A DNA stretch of 64,000 nucleotides, taken from the NCBI RefSeq assembly GCF_011745365.1, contig NW_024468913.1, positions 2,914,001-2,978,000 of the forward strand, in the 5' to 3' direction. The DNA comes from Cryphonectria parasitica EP155 (taxonomy: Eukaryota; Ascomycota; Sordariomycetes; Diaporthales; Cryphonectriaceae). A program made the position numbers and the translations under genes. Positions 35,074 through 47,666 of this stretch are shown here, one piece after another; the first letter of the stretch is position 1, and each line of letters begins with the position of its first letter. Below the pieces are notes generated by a model. The model was not told the DNA's origin and searched no databases. It worked only from the letters and a program-made list of their open reading frames with translations.

Positions 35074-37682
35074 ATGGCGGCCGGCGATGTGCAGTCTGTG
35101 AGCGAGCAGCTCAAGCAGCTGAACGAGGCTAAGAAGGCCGTCCTCAGCGACCCGCAGGCATATTACTCGCAGATCATGGTGGGCATCCTGCCGCTGGCCA
35201 GCCCAAACACCAACGTCGAGCTACGCAGATGGGCCACCAACTTCATCGCCGAAGCCTTTGCGACACCTGCCCTTCCCGGCCGCGATAAGGAAGGCATGAG
35301 CCTGCAAGTCGTGGGTCACCTGCGCGCCCTGCTGGAGAACCCCAAGGAGGACCCATATGTTCTGAAGAGCGCCATTCAGGCGGCGGCCAGCATCTACCCA
35401 CATGCGATGCGATGGATGTACGTCTGATCTCCTCTCAGTGCTGTTGTTCCTAGTGGCTCATCGAGATTGGACATGGACGGGATCTTTTTACTACTGTTGT
35501 CTCTTGTTCTGTGCCCTTTCTTCGAGGTGCTATATCCACAGTTTTCCAAGCTGGCTTTGCTGACACAGTCTTTTCTAATTTCTTTTTCAAATTCTAGAAT
35601 ACACAATTCTTACGAACGAGGACCATGGGACGAGTTGATGGCCATCAAGCAGAGAATACTACGGATATGGGACGATGCTGCTTCTGTCTTGAAGGCCTGC
35701 TGTACAAAGTTTGCCCAGCGTGTGGTTCTCGCACAGACGACAGCTGTAAATATGGACAAGGTAAGACTCTTTGTAGATTGTGGTGCCGTTCAGGACTGAG
35801 ACATGGATACCAGCAGCGCAATGGCTTGGAGATCTCGTTGGGAATGGTCCCGGCAGACCACCCTTTTCTTGACATTAGACAACTTGAAGCGGAGGCTACC
35901 GGCCTCCTCGACAGGATGCTCAGTGTGCTTCAGGATAACAGCAGGTAAGATGCGGCAATCTTGATCGAACGCCACATCGAAATCTTACTGACACAGTTCT
36001 GCAGCGATGCTATTGTAGTAGATGGAACATTGAATTGTCTGTCTATCCTCATCCGCTCCAGGCCATCCACGTCCACCCGTGTACTCAATGCTGTCTTGGG
36101 CTTCAATCCGCTCAAGCTGGCAAATTCGCCAATGACTCCCCGAACGCGTGTGCTTGTCAAGTCTATGGAGAAGACGACGAGACAGCTATTGGTCCATCTT
36201 CTCAGACGGTATGTGCCTTTCTCCTCAGGTGCCGGGTGAAACGAGACTGACTGACTGACTGACTGACTGACAACCTGCAGAGATCCGCAGAACCCATGGG
36301 CACCTCGGATGCATGCTCACGTGGAGCGCCTCATGCGCTCACGGGCTGAGATCCTCGAAGGGGCCGGTAGCAAGCGGCACTTGGCTGAGCAACAATTGTA
36401 CGGCGACGCCAAGCGGCAGAAGATGACGGAGCCTGTCCAGGCACAGATAGTCACACCGGCACATCCACCCAACAGTCTGGCCGCCCTCTTCGCCCTGCCT
36501 GGTACCCCGTCCCTACAAGCCATCGATGCAGCGAAGGTACCGGCGGCTATAGCGGCCAAGATTGTTGTGGCAACACTTTCGAGAATAGATCATCAGGCAC
36601 TCGACAGGGCTGTCAAGGTCGTGAGCGAGCGTCTCGCGGTCAAGGCTACTGCACAGGCTCCAGTATTAAATCCAGATACTGCGCCTCTGGATGTTGAGGA
36701 TGATGATGACTATGAACCAGATTACATGATGGCCGAAGATACGGAACAGATTCTGAACAAGTTGGACGGCACGCCGCGAGCCGAGCAGCAGCAGCAGGTG
36801 GATGCTGCATCATTAGCCTTGGGCCCATTCAAACTGCCACCGCCACCGATACTTACCCCTGAGGCTGCAGCATCAGCCGGCCAGGTGACGGTAGCTCGGG
36901 TCCTCGAAATGGTCAAAGGGCTGGAAGACCCGCCTGCGAAGAAGACCAGGGCAGGCATCAACCGGCTTGCAGCGAACTCGTATGACAGGGAGTCGATGCT
37001 GACGTTCATCGTCCGCCTTGGCACACGCTCAGGCGCTGGCCTTGAAGGGACTGACATTAAAGCGGAGGACAGCAATGCTATAGTGCCTCGCAACGCACTG
37101 AACGGTAACGCCATCCGTGAACGGTTGTATGCTTACGTGCTGGAGGACTTTCGCAAGCGCATCGACGTTGCGGTCGCATGGCTCTGCGAGGAGTGGTACA
37201 ATGATAATCTGGCAAGACAGCAGAGGTCGGACGCGCCGCTGCACTACGTCAAATGGGCCAGCAAACTCGTCGAGGGCTTCTTCCCCTATCTGAATCCCTC
37301 GGACAAGGTGCTCATGCGGTTCCTGGGCGAGATACCGGAGCTCAACACGGCAATCCTAACCAAGGTGACACACCTGTGCGCGGATCCGGCGATGGTTCAA
37401 CTGGCGCTTACGACTTTGCTTTACCTCGTCATGATGAAGCCGCCGGTGAGGGATATGGCGTTGAACACGGTTCAGGACATCTGGATTGAGTGTAAGTACT
37501 CCCTTGAAATATGTAGTTCCATGCAAAGAAGAACGTGTGGCTGATCCGATTCGCTAGATGAGGATGCCCGCCCCATGGCGGCAAAATATCTCACGAAGTG
37601 GCGTCCGGGCTTCCTCGAGTCGCAGACTGCAGGCGGGGAGGGCAACGATACGGCTGCTCTTCCACCAGCTGTTGCCACCTGA
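35074..37682 (+). CDS. PTA1: Symplekin/Pta1, scaffold of the mRNA cleavage and polyadenylation factor
   Basis: Scaffold in the cleavage/polyadenylation complex (CPF) that also touches Ssu72 and RNA polymerase II CTD phosphatase functions. Six exons: 35074-35417, 35598-35760, 35814-35944, 36005-36208, 36281-37491 and 37558-37682; 725 aa. The N-terminal HEAT-like symplekin domain covers about residues 8-320 (VSEQLKQLNEAKKAVLSDPQ; NPWAPRMHAHVERLMRSRAE). The centre carries an acidic DVEDDDDYEPDYM stretch and a Pro-rich segment; the C-terminal helical part includes LYAYVLEDFRKRIDVAVAWL. Exon 3 could alternatively begin three bases later (NAGNAG acceptor CAGCAG at 35811-35816), changing one Gln. 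Intron 4 is unusual (next entry). Confidence 0.88.
36245..36271 (+). repeat. (GACT)n repeat in PTA1 intron 4
   Basis: 6.75 units of GACT within a 72-nt intron, just upstream of the acceptor CTGCAG at 36280. Read on the sense strand this gives six overlapping CTGAC branch-site motifs. Confidence 0.9.
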
Positions 37683-38346
37683 GCTGCCTTGGTTCATATC
37701 AAAAGATTCCAGATGTCGTCCCCACGAACACTTTGAAATTATTCGTTTGGCAGACACACAGCCAGTGTATAAGCAAAGCGGATCCTTATCAGGTTAGGGA
37801 GGGAGCGTCAAAGCATAGCACGGGTTCATCACTGAAGGAGGGGAAAACGGGTTTCAACTGTTGTGGGCTAGTTTGGCAGGTTGCTTGTTCATCATTGAGC
37901 TTGTGAGGGCAATTTACACCCTTCAGCAGGACATCATTGCACTTGGGTCAATATTCATATACATATATACTATTGAGTCACAAAAAAGATAGCAAGGCCA
38001 ATTGGCAGTCTATCCATCTATATTATGAATAAAGCCGGATATCCTTGCCGTTTCGAGAACCAGAGAGCCAGGAAACATCATTCAGTCACCAAATATAGTA
38101 ATGTCCGGTTGATAATTATTTACCTAGCCCCGTGTTGAAGGAGTGACTGTCTATATACTATCCCCAAGGCCTTTGTGTTTTGCTGCCTGTAAAAACCATG
38201 CTGGCCAAAGTTCGTACTATGAACCAAGAAAGAAAAGAAAAAACAGGTCCCTGGCCAATCTCCGAATAGGCCAGTCCCAGTGCTCTTCTCCCCTTCCCTC
38301 CCCCCTCCTTTCCCCTCCCTCAACCTTTCATTGTCATCGCTGACGC
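37683..38346. other. Convergent interval, PTA1 and secreted-protein gene
   Basis: About 660 bp between convergent stop codons. AT-rich with CATATACATATATAC at about 37958, consistent with 3'-end elements. A CT-rich stretch lies at 38285-38335. No gene is seen. Confidence 0.5.
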
Positions 38347-38885
38347 TCAAGAGCAGATGGTCTGATACGAGCCCAGGCCCGCAGACGTGGCATCGTAACA
38401 CTCCCCAGCAGCAACAGGGATCGCCTCCGTCGCACACTCAGCGTCGGAGTAGACATAGACTGTATTATCAAGAAAAATTTTGATTAGTTCAAAAGACGTT
38501 TTCGTTAGAAAGAAAAGAAAAAACAAACGATGAATGTAAGGGTTGGAAAAGAATATGAATGGATGTTTGCACCTCCCAGGGAAGAAGGAAACAGAGAAGA
38601 GAAGGGGAGGAGGGGGCGGGGGGGGGGGAGCAGTTTTGGCTTACAGGAGCAGCCGGAGAGTGTGATATCCAGGACAAGGACGGACTCGACGTCCAGCTCG
38701 GTCGAGAATGGGAAGCAGGTGCTGGCGTCAGACTGCTCGTACGTATAGACGCCCTGGTTGTCTGCGGAGCATCCGGCCGCGCCGTAGGAGCGGAAGTCGA
38801 TCATGTGCGGGTCGGATTGCCGGCGGGTGATGCTGGCGGCCGAGGTGGTGGCGGCGAGGGCGAGGATGGCGGTGATGAACTGCAT
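38347..38885 (-). CDS. Small secreted cysteine-containing protein
   Basis: Minus-strand exons 38885-38645 and 38459-38347 encode 117 aa. Residues 1-17 form a signal peptide (MQFITAILALAATTSAA), followed by SITRRQ, where RR could be a Kex2-type processing site. The mature part has six Cys (AAGC, STC, SGC, AEC, GEC, TIC), suggesting three disulfides, and ends GLGSYQTICS. The intron (38460-38644) is 185 nt, long for this window, with a C-run and a long pyrimidine tract on the sense strand; donor GTAAGC and acceptor TACAG. The family is not recognised; effector or extracellular-surface roles are possible but unproven. Confidence 0.75.
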
Positions 38886-40547
38886 TTTGAGAATTTTTTG
38901 GTTCCTGGAGGGGAAGTTGGTGGAGTATTGAAGGTTTGTATGTTTGTAGAGAGAGAGTGTGTGTGTGTATGTATGAATTGAGCTTGGTGATGATCTGCCA
39001 GACTCAAAACATCCGAGAAAACGGAAGCAGCCAATCTACTTATGTACTTTTCCCACCCTTTCAATATGGCATGCTTATTCTCCAGACTATCAAGCCTCCC
39101 TCTCTCAAGACCATCCTTCTCAACACAGGCGGTGTCCATCTTCAGGATTGGATACGAGAACCAACCCTTCCTTCCCGCCTTGCCACTTTGCGGTCCTCCT
39201 GGTGAGTTGGCAAAGAACCGCTGACTGCAGAACTCGTTCGTTCCGCCACGTTCATTGAACGTCCCCCAGGGCCGTTCTGTGGCCCCTGTCCCCCGTCACG
39301 AGATCTACATTCAACCTCACCTTCTTGTTGCCTATCTGGGATACGATAGATGATTCAGCGTCACCGGCTCGGGACGGCTGGCTGGCTGCTAGAATTTCGT
39401 GTCAGCCTCAGCTAGTAGTAAGGCGCTTCCAGGGAATCGATCCTACCGCAGTGCAGTGCAATGTTACATGCCGACTTTGCTCTGGTCTTGACGTCGTTCG
39501 CTCTTGATGTCCTGAAAGGAAGTACAGACGTCGTGTATGCACGGTGAAGGAAATGTTGTGTAAATGCAGAGAGGCACGGTAGTAATGAGTCCGAGTCTGA
39601 GACCCACACCTCGGACTTGCGCACGCTTCTGCCAATAAGGATATCCTCCTTGTGTGTTCAGGTCTTATTTGCCCTCTAGACTTGTTCTTTGTTCCAGATT
39701 GCCTGGCGTCGTGGGATATAAGAGCGGCAGAAAAATGTTCATACGCTGGCGTCTATCTGCAAGAGAGGATCAGCGGTTACACTATAGGCATCCTCACCGT
39801 AATGCTTGGCAGAACGAAGCAATGCCGAAGCTGAGAAGCTGCCTACAGTCCAATCCATACAAGGTGGAGCAATGATTAGATCGGAGGATTTTGCTAACCG
39901 CCACTCCTAATGCTTATTTTCCGCGGCAGTTTGAAAAAAAACCGGGGAAACGATCCATCGTGAATAAGCATGCCCATCGAGCCGAAATGCCTCTGAAGGG
40001 CCCATGCTTCCGCTGACGAATTGTCTGGAGCTGTTGCACTGCATTCGTATAGACAAGAAGTGCGCAAAACAACATACGGCTGGATTGATATGCTGTTCAT
40101 TGTCGATCTCCCGCCCCACTCTGCTTTTCTCCTTTCCTGCTGAGTCTGCAAGATCCCCTTTGGGCCTTGGGTTAAGATTTTAAGGGAAGCAGGATCAAGG
40201 GCATCGTTGTGGTTTCATGCCTTGGAGACTTGGGTCACCGCCTATCACGGCGCAAAGTTCCATCGTTGTAGCAAGGTAACTTGATACGGTCATGATGTTT
40301 GGCGAAGCAATCTCTGTGGTGATCAGTCAGATCAGACCACTTGTTGATGAGGAGAACTGATCATTTTCCAATAACGACGGACAGATGACTTGGGCTACTA
40401 GCCTAGCGCCGAGCCTATAGACTCGTCTCCCAGGTCTTATGTCAGCAATACGAGACAGATACTGTCAAGACAAGCAGGCAGGTGGATGGAGGAGGAGACC
40501 TCTGGCCCGAGTGGCGACTAGCAAAAGAGCGCTGGCGTTGGGGGCCG
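38886..40547. other. Gene-free interval of 1.7 kb
   Basis: Contains a GA/GT dinucleotide stretch at about 38947-38970 in the promoter of the secreted-protein gene. Beyond that, only short unconvincing frames. Nothing else is supported. Confidence 0.5.
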
Positions 40548-42275
40548 CTATTGCTTCGCGTCCAGTTTGCCCTCGACCTCCCGTGCCCACCACTCAGCCC
40601 AGTCCACAACCTTCTTCCCCCTCTTGGCCTCCTCGGCACAAAAGACCATGGCATGGCTCCTGATGACCTCGTCCAACGTGCAGCGTATGATCTCCTTCTG
40701 CGCCCTGTCGCTCGTCCAGCCTTCGTCGCGCTTGTTCTTGACCACATCGATAGCCTCCACGAACTGTCTCGCCAGACCCAGATCACCGCCGCCGTGGCCC
40801 ATGCTCTCCATGCGCGGTGTGTGCGTGGTTGTCTTGCCGGTATTGAAGTCCTCCACCGTGATGGTGTATGAGTCTGCGTAGATCTCCCCGTTGACGCCAT
40901 ATATACGCGTGAACCGCTCGCATTGCCGCTTGGTCTGGGCCACCATGTGGAAGGTCGCCTGCTTTGCGCCTCGACCGCCCAGACTGTCCGACAGGGGACC
41001 AGCTCCGTCGCCGCCCTCTGATGACGACGGGAGAACATCGTCATCCCAGGTGATGGTCACCACCTGCTCGTCTGCCACGTCGTTGTCACTCTCGTAGACG
41101 CACCGACCAAACCAGTTGCGCTTCGCAATCTCCGAGTCCGGCATCTCTGGGCCGTAATCCTCAGCCAGCTTCGCCATGAGAGCCCTTCGGCCCTCTTCAC
41201 CAGCCCCGAGATCCTCAATCTCGGGGACCACGATGCTCACAGGCCAGCCAACGGTGCCTGCTCCCAACCCCATGAAGGGCTTGTCGCCGGTATAGATGCG
41301 CTTTGCCGAGTACTTGCACGTCTCCTCGACCGGACACTGTAGACAGTTGGTCACTGTTCCTGCGCCGACAGGCTTCCTGCTCTTCTTGAAGTACTGCAGC
41401 CGCCCACTGCTTGATACCGTGGACGGGAGATGCGGCACGGCCTTCTGCCCGCCATCCTCATATCTCGCCGGCGAGCACAGGAACCACAGCAGGACATCCA
41501 CATCGTGACAGCTCTTGGTCAACAGGCTCGGGGCCGTGGTGTCCTCCCTCCTCCAGTTGCCCCTCACGTAGCTGTGGGTAAAGTGCCACCAGCCGACGGG
41601 CTCGGTATGCACGACGGAGAGTACGTCGCCGATGACCTTCTCCTCAAGCAGCAGCCTGCGCAGCTCGACATTGTGCGGGCTGTACCGCAGCACGTGTCCG
41701 ATGGAGAAAACGCAGGGTTCGCCCCCGGCACCGGTGTTGTCCCGCAGGGCCCGGTACATCTCCACGCAGTCGCTCAGCGTGGTGGCCAGCGGCTTCTCAC
41801 ACATGATGTGCAGGCCGCCCAGCGCGGCAAGCGCCACCACCACCTCGCGGTGCATCTCGTCCAGCACACAGACGAATACACCGTCCACGCCCCGGGGAAC
41901 GCCCTTGGCGCCTGGTACGGCGGCGCGGCGGCGGCGCTCTTTCTCGTAGGTGATGAACTCTGTCCATGAGGTGAACGACTCACCCTCGGCGGGGGCCTTG
42001 TCGCCGCGAGGGCCCCAGACATAGTTGCGACCGAACTGGGCGCGCTTGAAGGCATGGGGCTCAGCAACGGCAGCAATGGTGCCGTTGGTGGCGGTGTGCA
42101 CGCCGTGGGCATAGGCCTGGCCACGGGAGCCGGCGCCGATGACCAGGAGGCGAGGCGGGTCAGCGGATGGAGGGGGCCGACTGGGCATGGTGAGTTGGAT
42201 GTCCTTGTCCGTCGAGACGACGGGACCTGGCTCGGCAAGAAGCCTGGCCGGAGGTGAGTCCTCTGCGCGACCCAT
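40548..42275 (-). CDS. NAD(P)-dependent oxidoreductase, Gfo/Idh/MocA family
   Basis: Predicted dehydrogenase acting on a sugar, inositol or related polyol; the substrate is not deducible. Intronless, 575 aa. An N-terminal Rossmann fold begins at about residue 42 (RLLVIGAGSRGQAYAHG), the family motif CEKPLA is at 159-164, and the C-terminal domain includes KSCHDVDVLLWFLC (about 254-267). A Cys group, C311-x2-C-x5-C320 (CLQCPVEETC), precedes YSAKRIY; it recurs in the StrI-like subgroup of this family and may bind metal. The N-terminal 38 residues are extra; an internal Met at residue 30 (position 42188) is an alternative start. High third-position GC gives long antisense frames. Divergent from the oligoribonuclease gene. 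Confidence 0.85.
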   Translation of the reverse strand: MGRAEDSPPARLLAEPGPVVSTDKDIQLTMPSRPPPSADPPRLLVIGAGSRGQAYAHGVHTATNGTIAAVAEPHAFKRAQFGRNYVWGPRGDKAPAEGESFTSWTEFITYEKERRRRAAVPGAKGVPRGVDGVFVCVLDEMHREVVVALAALGGLHIMCEKPLATTLSDCVEMYRALRDNTGAGGEPCVFSIGHVLRYSPHNVELRRLLLEEKVIGDVLSVVHTEPVGWWHFTHSYVRGNWRREDTTAPSLLTKSCHDVDVLLWFLCSPARYEDGGQKAVPHLPSTVSSSGRLQYFKKSRKPVGAGTVTNCLQCPVEETCKYSAKRIYTGDKPFMGLGAGTVGWPVSIVVPEIEDLGAGEEGRRALMAKLAEDYGPEMPDSEIAKRNWFGRCVYESDNDVADEQVVTITWDDDVLPSSSEGGDGAGPLSDSLGGRGAKQATFHMVAQTKRQCERFTRIYGVNGEIYADSYTITVEDFNTGKTTTHTPRMESMGHGGGDLGLARQFVEAIDVVKNKRDEGWTSDRAQKEIIRCTLDEVIRSHAMVFCAEEAKRGKKVVDWAEWWAREVEGKLDAKQ

Positions 42276-42919
42276 GATGAGAAGGCGGGTTGATGTCTTA
42301 TCCAGGTGGGAGAATATGGCAGTTGAGACAAGAATAATGGCGACTCTGGCAGAGAGATACAGACAGAGAGGCAGAATCTGTGGTCGTCATGTATTCAGAA
42401 GGCTGTGAGGAGGAAGAGGAGGGAGAAGGAGAGGCAAGAGAGGGGTCAGCCTCAAGCAGAGAGAGAGAGAGAGGCACAAGAAGTAGGTTGAAAGATGGAA
42501 GTCATTCCTGTTGTACTGAACAAGTCCCAGAAGGAGCGTCCCACAGCGGATAGTGACTTAATTACTACATACCACATACTATGGTGGTTAGTCGTGGTAG
42601 TACATAGCTGGCTAGTAATAGTAGTAGTAGTAGTAGCAGTAGCAGTCCCAACGGGCTGTAACTTTACACCGGCTAGAAGAAGATAAGGGGATCGATCACC
42701 GGCAGGGGAAGCCGACAGGCCCATTGTAGCGGATCTGCACCGTCTAAGAAACCCCCCAACACCCCGCACCCCGCTGTTCTACAGGCGCCATCTCACTAAT
42801 TCGAGCCTGCTCATTCGTCTTCTCACTGTTTGGCTATCGTGGATGGTGGCGCCATGGAGAAATGTGTAAACGGATTTTGTGATCCACACACCACAACACG
42901 ACTCCCTTTTCGTCGATAG
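42276..42919. other. Divergent promoter with simple repeats
   Basis: About 645 bp between divergent ATGs. It contains a (GA)n stretch at about 42459-42472 and a TAG-unit (AGT/GTA) repeat at about 42614-42645. No gene is supported. Confidence 0.55.
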
Positions 42920-43825
42920 ATGGCTGCAACCATAGGGACAAGGACAACAAGACTTATTGGATCCATCCAGCGGGGCACAAACCATCCGTCCTTCACAAGG
43001 CTCGGGAAGTCATCATCATATACAACGTTACTTTGCCAAAACAAGCCTCTTCCCTGTCGGTTGAAAACGCCCCCTTACCGGCAGTCTCTGATACGCACCT
43101 GCTCGACAACAACCACCGGTTGTCCTTCCGTCCTCTCTGACCGGAAAACGACCATGGCTTCTCAGGATGATGCTGCCCCGTTGGTCTGGATCGACTGTGA
43201 GGTAAAGAGAAGAGAAGAGGAGAGAAAAAAAAAAAAAGAACAATTATCACATCATGGAGAAAGATCTGTTAACCCGCTGATGTAGATGACTGGTCTGGAC
43301 CCGGACAAGGAGGAGATCATCGAGATCTTTTGCCTCATCACCAACGGCAATTTGGACCTCCTCGACGCAGAAGGATGGGGCACCGTGGTTCACCAGCCCA
43401 GGGCCCGCATGGACCAGATGGACGAGTGGTGCACTCGAACCCACGGCGAGAGCGGCCTCACGGCGGCCGTCATCACCTCCGAGGTGACACCGGAGCAGGC
43501 TGCCGACGAGCTCTTGTCCTATATCAAGAAGTACGTTCCGGACCGCCGCGTTGCGCTGCTCGCTGGCAACTCGGTCCACGCCGACAGGACGTTTCTCGCA
43601 AAAGGACCGTATCGCAGGGTCGTCGAGCACCTGCACTACCGCATCCTGGACGTGAGCTCCATCAAGGAGGCAGCAAGGCGGTGGTGTCCTCAGGTCGCCG
43701 CGAGGGTGCCACAGAAGAAGACGCTGCACAAGGCGAGGGATGACATCCTGGAGAGCATCGAGGAGGCGAGGTACTACAAGGAGGCCATCTTCCAGGCCAG
43801 TGCGCGTGGACAGGACGGCGCATGA
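42920..43825 (+). CDS. REX2: Oligoribonuclease (3'-5' exonuclease, Rex2/REXO2 type), mitochondrial form
   Basis: DEDDh exonuclease that degrades oligonucleotides to mononucleotides, mainly in mitochondria. Exons 42920-43201 and 43286-43825 encode 273 aa. Residues 1-78 look like a mitochondrial presequence: rich in Arg, Thr and Ser and lacking acidic residues until near its end. The catalytic domain starts after Met79 with LVWIDCEMTGLDP (first Asp and Glu), continues with SVHADRTFL (second Asp) and ends with YRILDVSS and HKARDD (His and final Asp), so all DEDDh residues are present. Initiation at Met79 (43154) would give a cytosolic form. The C-terminal tail is short. The intron (43202-43285) has an A-rich interior and acceptor TGTAG. 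Confidence 0.93.
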
Positions 43826-44796
43826 GCCTGACGACAGTCCTGATCATCTTCCGCGTCTGTTGTTTGGCACCTCGGTCGGCATCTGAGCCTACCTACGTAC
43901 TTTGCCTACAGGCTGATTCGTACTTGCGTGGCGAAGAGGCGGACGCCCAGGTTTCAATCAACAACAGTCACGATGCTGGCCTCACTGTCGTCCATGTCCG
44001 ATCCAAGGAGTTCGTTCACTGTATCGTCAATGCTGAAGAACCTGCATTCCTCTGTCCGACCACGACAATGGTTCCATTATCACGAGAGAAGCAAGATTGA
44101 ATCCACTGCACTTGTGGGAAAAGGCACCTGCCACGCTACAGCAGCCGCGGTAGGACAACAGAGCGTGGGGGTCACTACGAAACCAAAGCCGATCTTAAAG
44201 CACGCTGCTCTCGTCTGTCTTTCATGTTGTCATGCATGAGCATCAGGCCGCTCTGAAAGGGCGGAGGGAGGCATAAGAACGTGACGTTTGATACACCCGG
44301 TGTCCACGTACAGAACAGGGATTAAACGCAAAGTTTTTATACGAGATGGTTCTCGAAATGCCCTCATATGAATTTACCTTTACCAGAGTTTGGTGGCGAG
44401 CTCATGGTAGAGCTTCTATCTGGACAATTGGTATGACCTGAGTGGATCGCCTCAACTCTCGCTTTGCATTTGGGTGGTGATGTGCAGATAGTGGAAATGT
44501 TGAGACCCTTAGCTACTTAGTATGGTTTGCCACCATTGCGAGCATTTAAGCTCCCACCCCTGTCCGATGACGACCCCACCAGAGACGTAGTGACCCCACC
44601 TGCCCCCCTCTGGAGTGGCGTCCGTCCATTAAGTGCTTGAGCTCTTGATGAATTGGCAGAGCGCCTGCTGTGGCATTTATTTATATTGCAAAACCTCCTC
44701 CCAAACACAACTCCTCGAAACTCTCTCTCCTAGTGACAGATTTCCTCTGGTTTCCTGCCCCAATTCTTTATTTCCACCACTCATAATACTGCCAAC
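43826..44796. other. Intergenic, oligoribonuclease to phosphoglucomutase
   Basis: About 970 bp. The last 170 bp are a CT-rich leader typical of a highly expressed glycolytic-type gene. No other gene is supported. Confidence 0.5.
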
Positions 44797-46723
<1,927 letters not shown>

Positions 46724-47666
46724 GTTGGGCCTGGCTGGTATACGCGTGGTGGTATAGAGCGCTGAACACTGCAGACCGATGCACCTGTTCCTCTTTTCTC
46801 TTTTTTTTTCCCATGATATTACGAGCCCTGATACATTAAGTACAACAAAAAAAATATCCCGAATCAAAATCCCATGGGGTGTAATATTCAGCAACTTCTC
46901 CATGTGCACGTAAACGAGACTAGATTGATATGATTTCTTATTTGCATATTATTCAGACTTGACGCTGCGCTAACACTCGACATTCGTGATCGGCCAAGTA
47001 TTACCAGAACTGCTGGATAATTCTGCCATGTAGAGGCCCCTTTCTCTTCGTAACGTGACGACGGTGTCGAGTTGTCTTCTTCATTACAGCCAGGGCGCGG
47101 GGGCATTTCCTCTTCTCCCAAAGACCGTGGCAAAAATCAGCAGCAGGAAGAGAAAGAAGGGAAAAAAAAAAAAAAAAAGCAGTGAATGATGAAGAGATTC
47201 AAGAAATAAGAAGAAAGAAGCAAAAGGGGTATCATTGTGCAATCTGCCCGCGATTTTCGCTCCCAGTAATCAATCTCTCCTTGTCCGCTGCCATAAAAGT
47301 TCAACCAAGCTTGTGGTGGTACAATTTTATATTTTCCTTCGTGTTGCGTTGTCATCGTGCCTCATCATGGGTTAAGTCGTAAGTTTCGTGAAGTGTGTGT
47401 CAAAGTGGAGTTCGTAGTCAAAAAACAAAAAGGAAGAAAAGAGGGGGCATGGCGGCCGGTCGGAAGACTGTGCTGTGTTTGGGGGGGGGGGGGGGTTGGT
47501 AAAACATTAAGAAATAGCAGATGTTCGTGTATCAGAGAACTGAACAAAAGAAGTCGTTTGAGTGGGCGATGTACAGGGCTAGCGGTGTATAGTAGCGGCT
47601 GCACTCTTCCCTTCTCACGGTAGAAGGACCGTGAAGAGTTGTTGGACGCTGTAGTCTTCGGCGGCG
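46724..47666. other. Convergent interval, PGM2 and uncharacterised gene
   Basis: About 940 bp between convergent stop codons. Contains A16 at about 47163-47178 and G15 at 47481-47495. No gene is supported. Confidence 0.5.
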
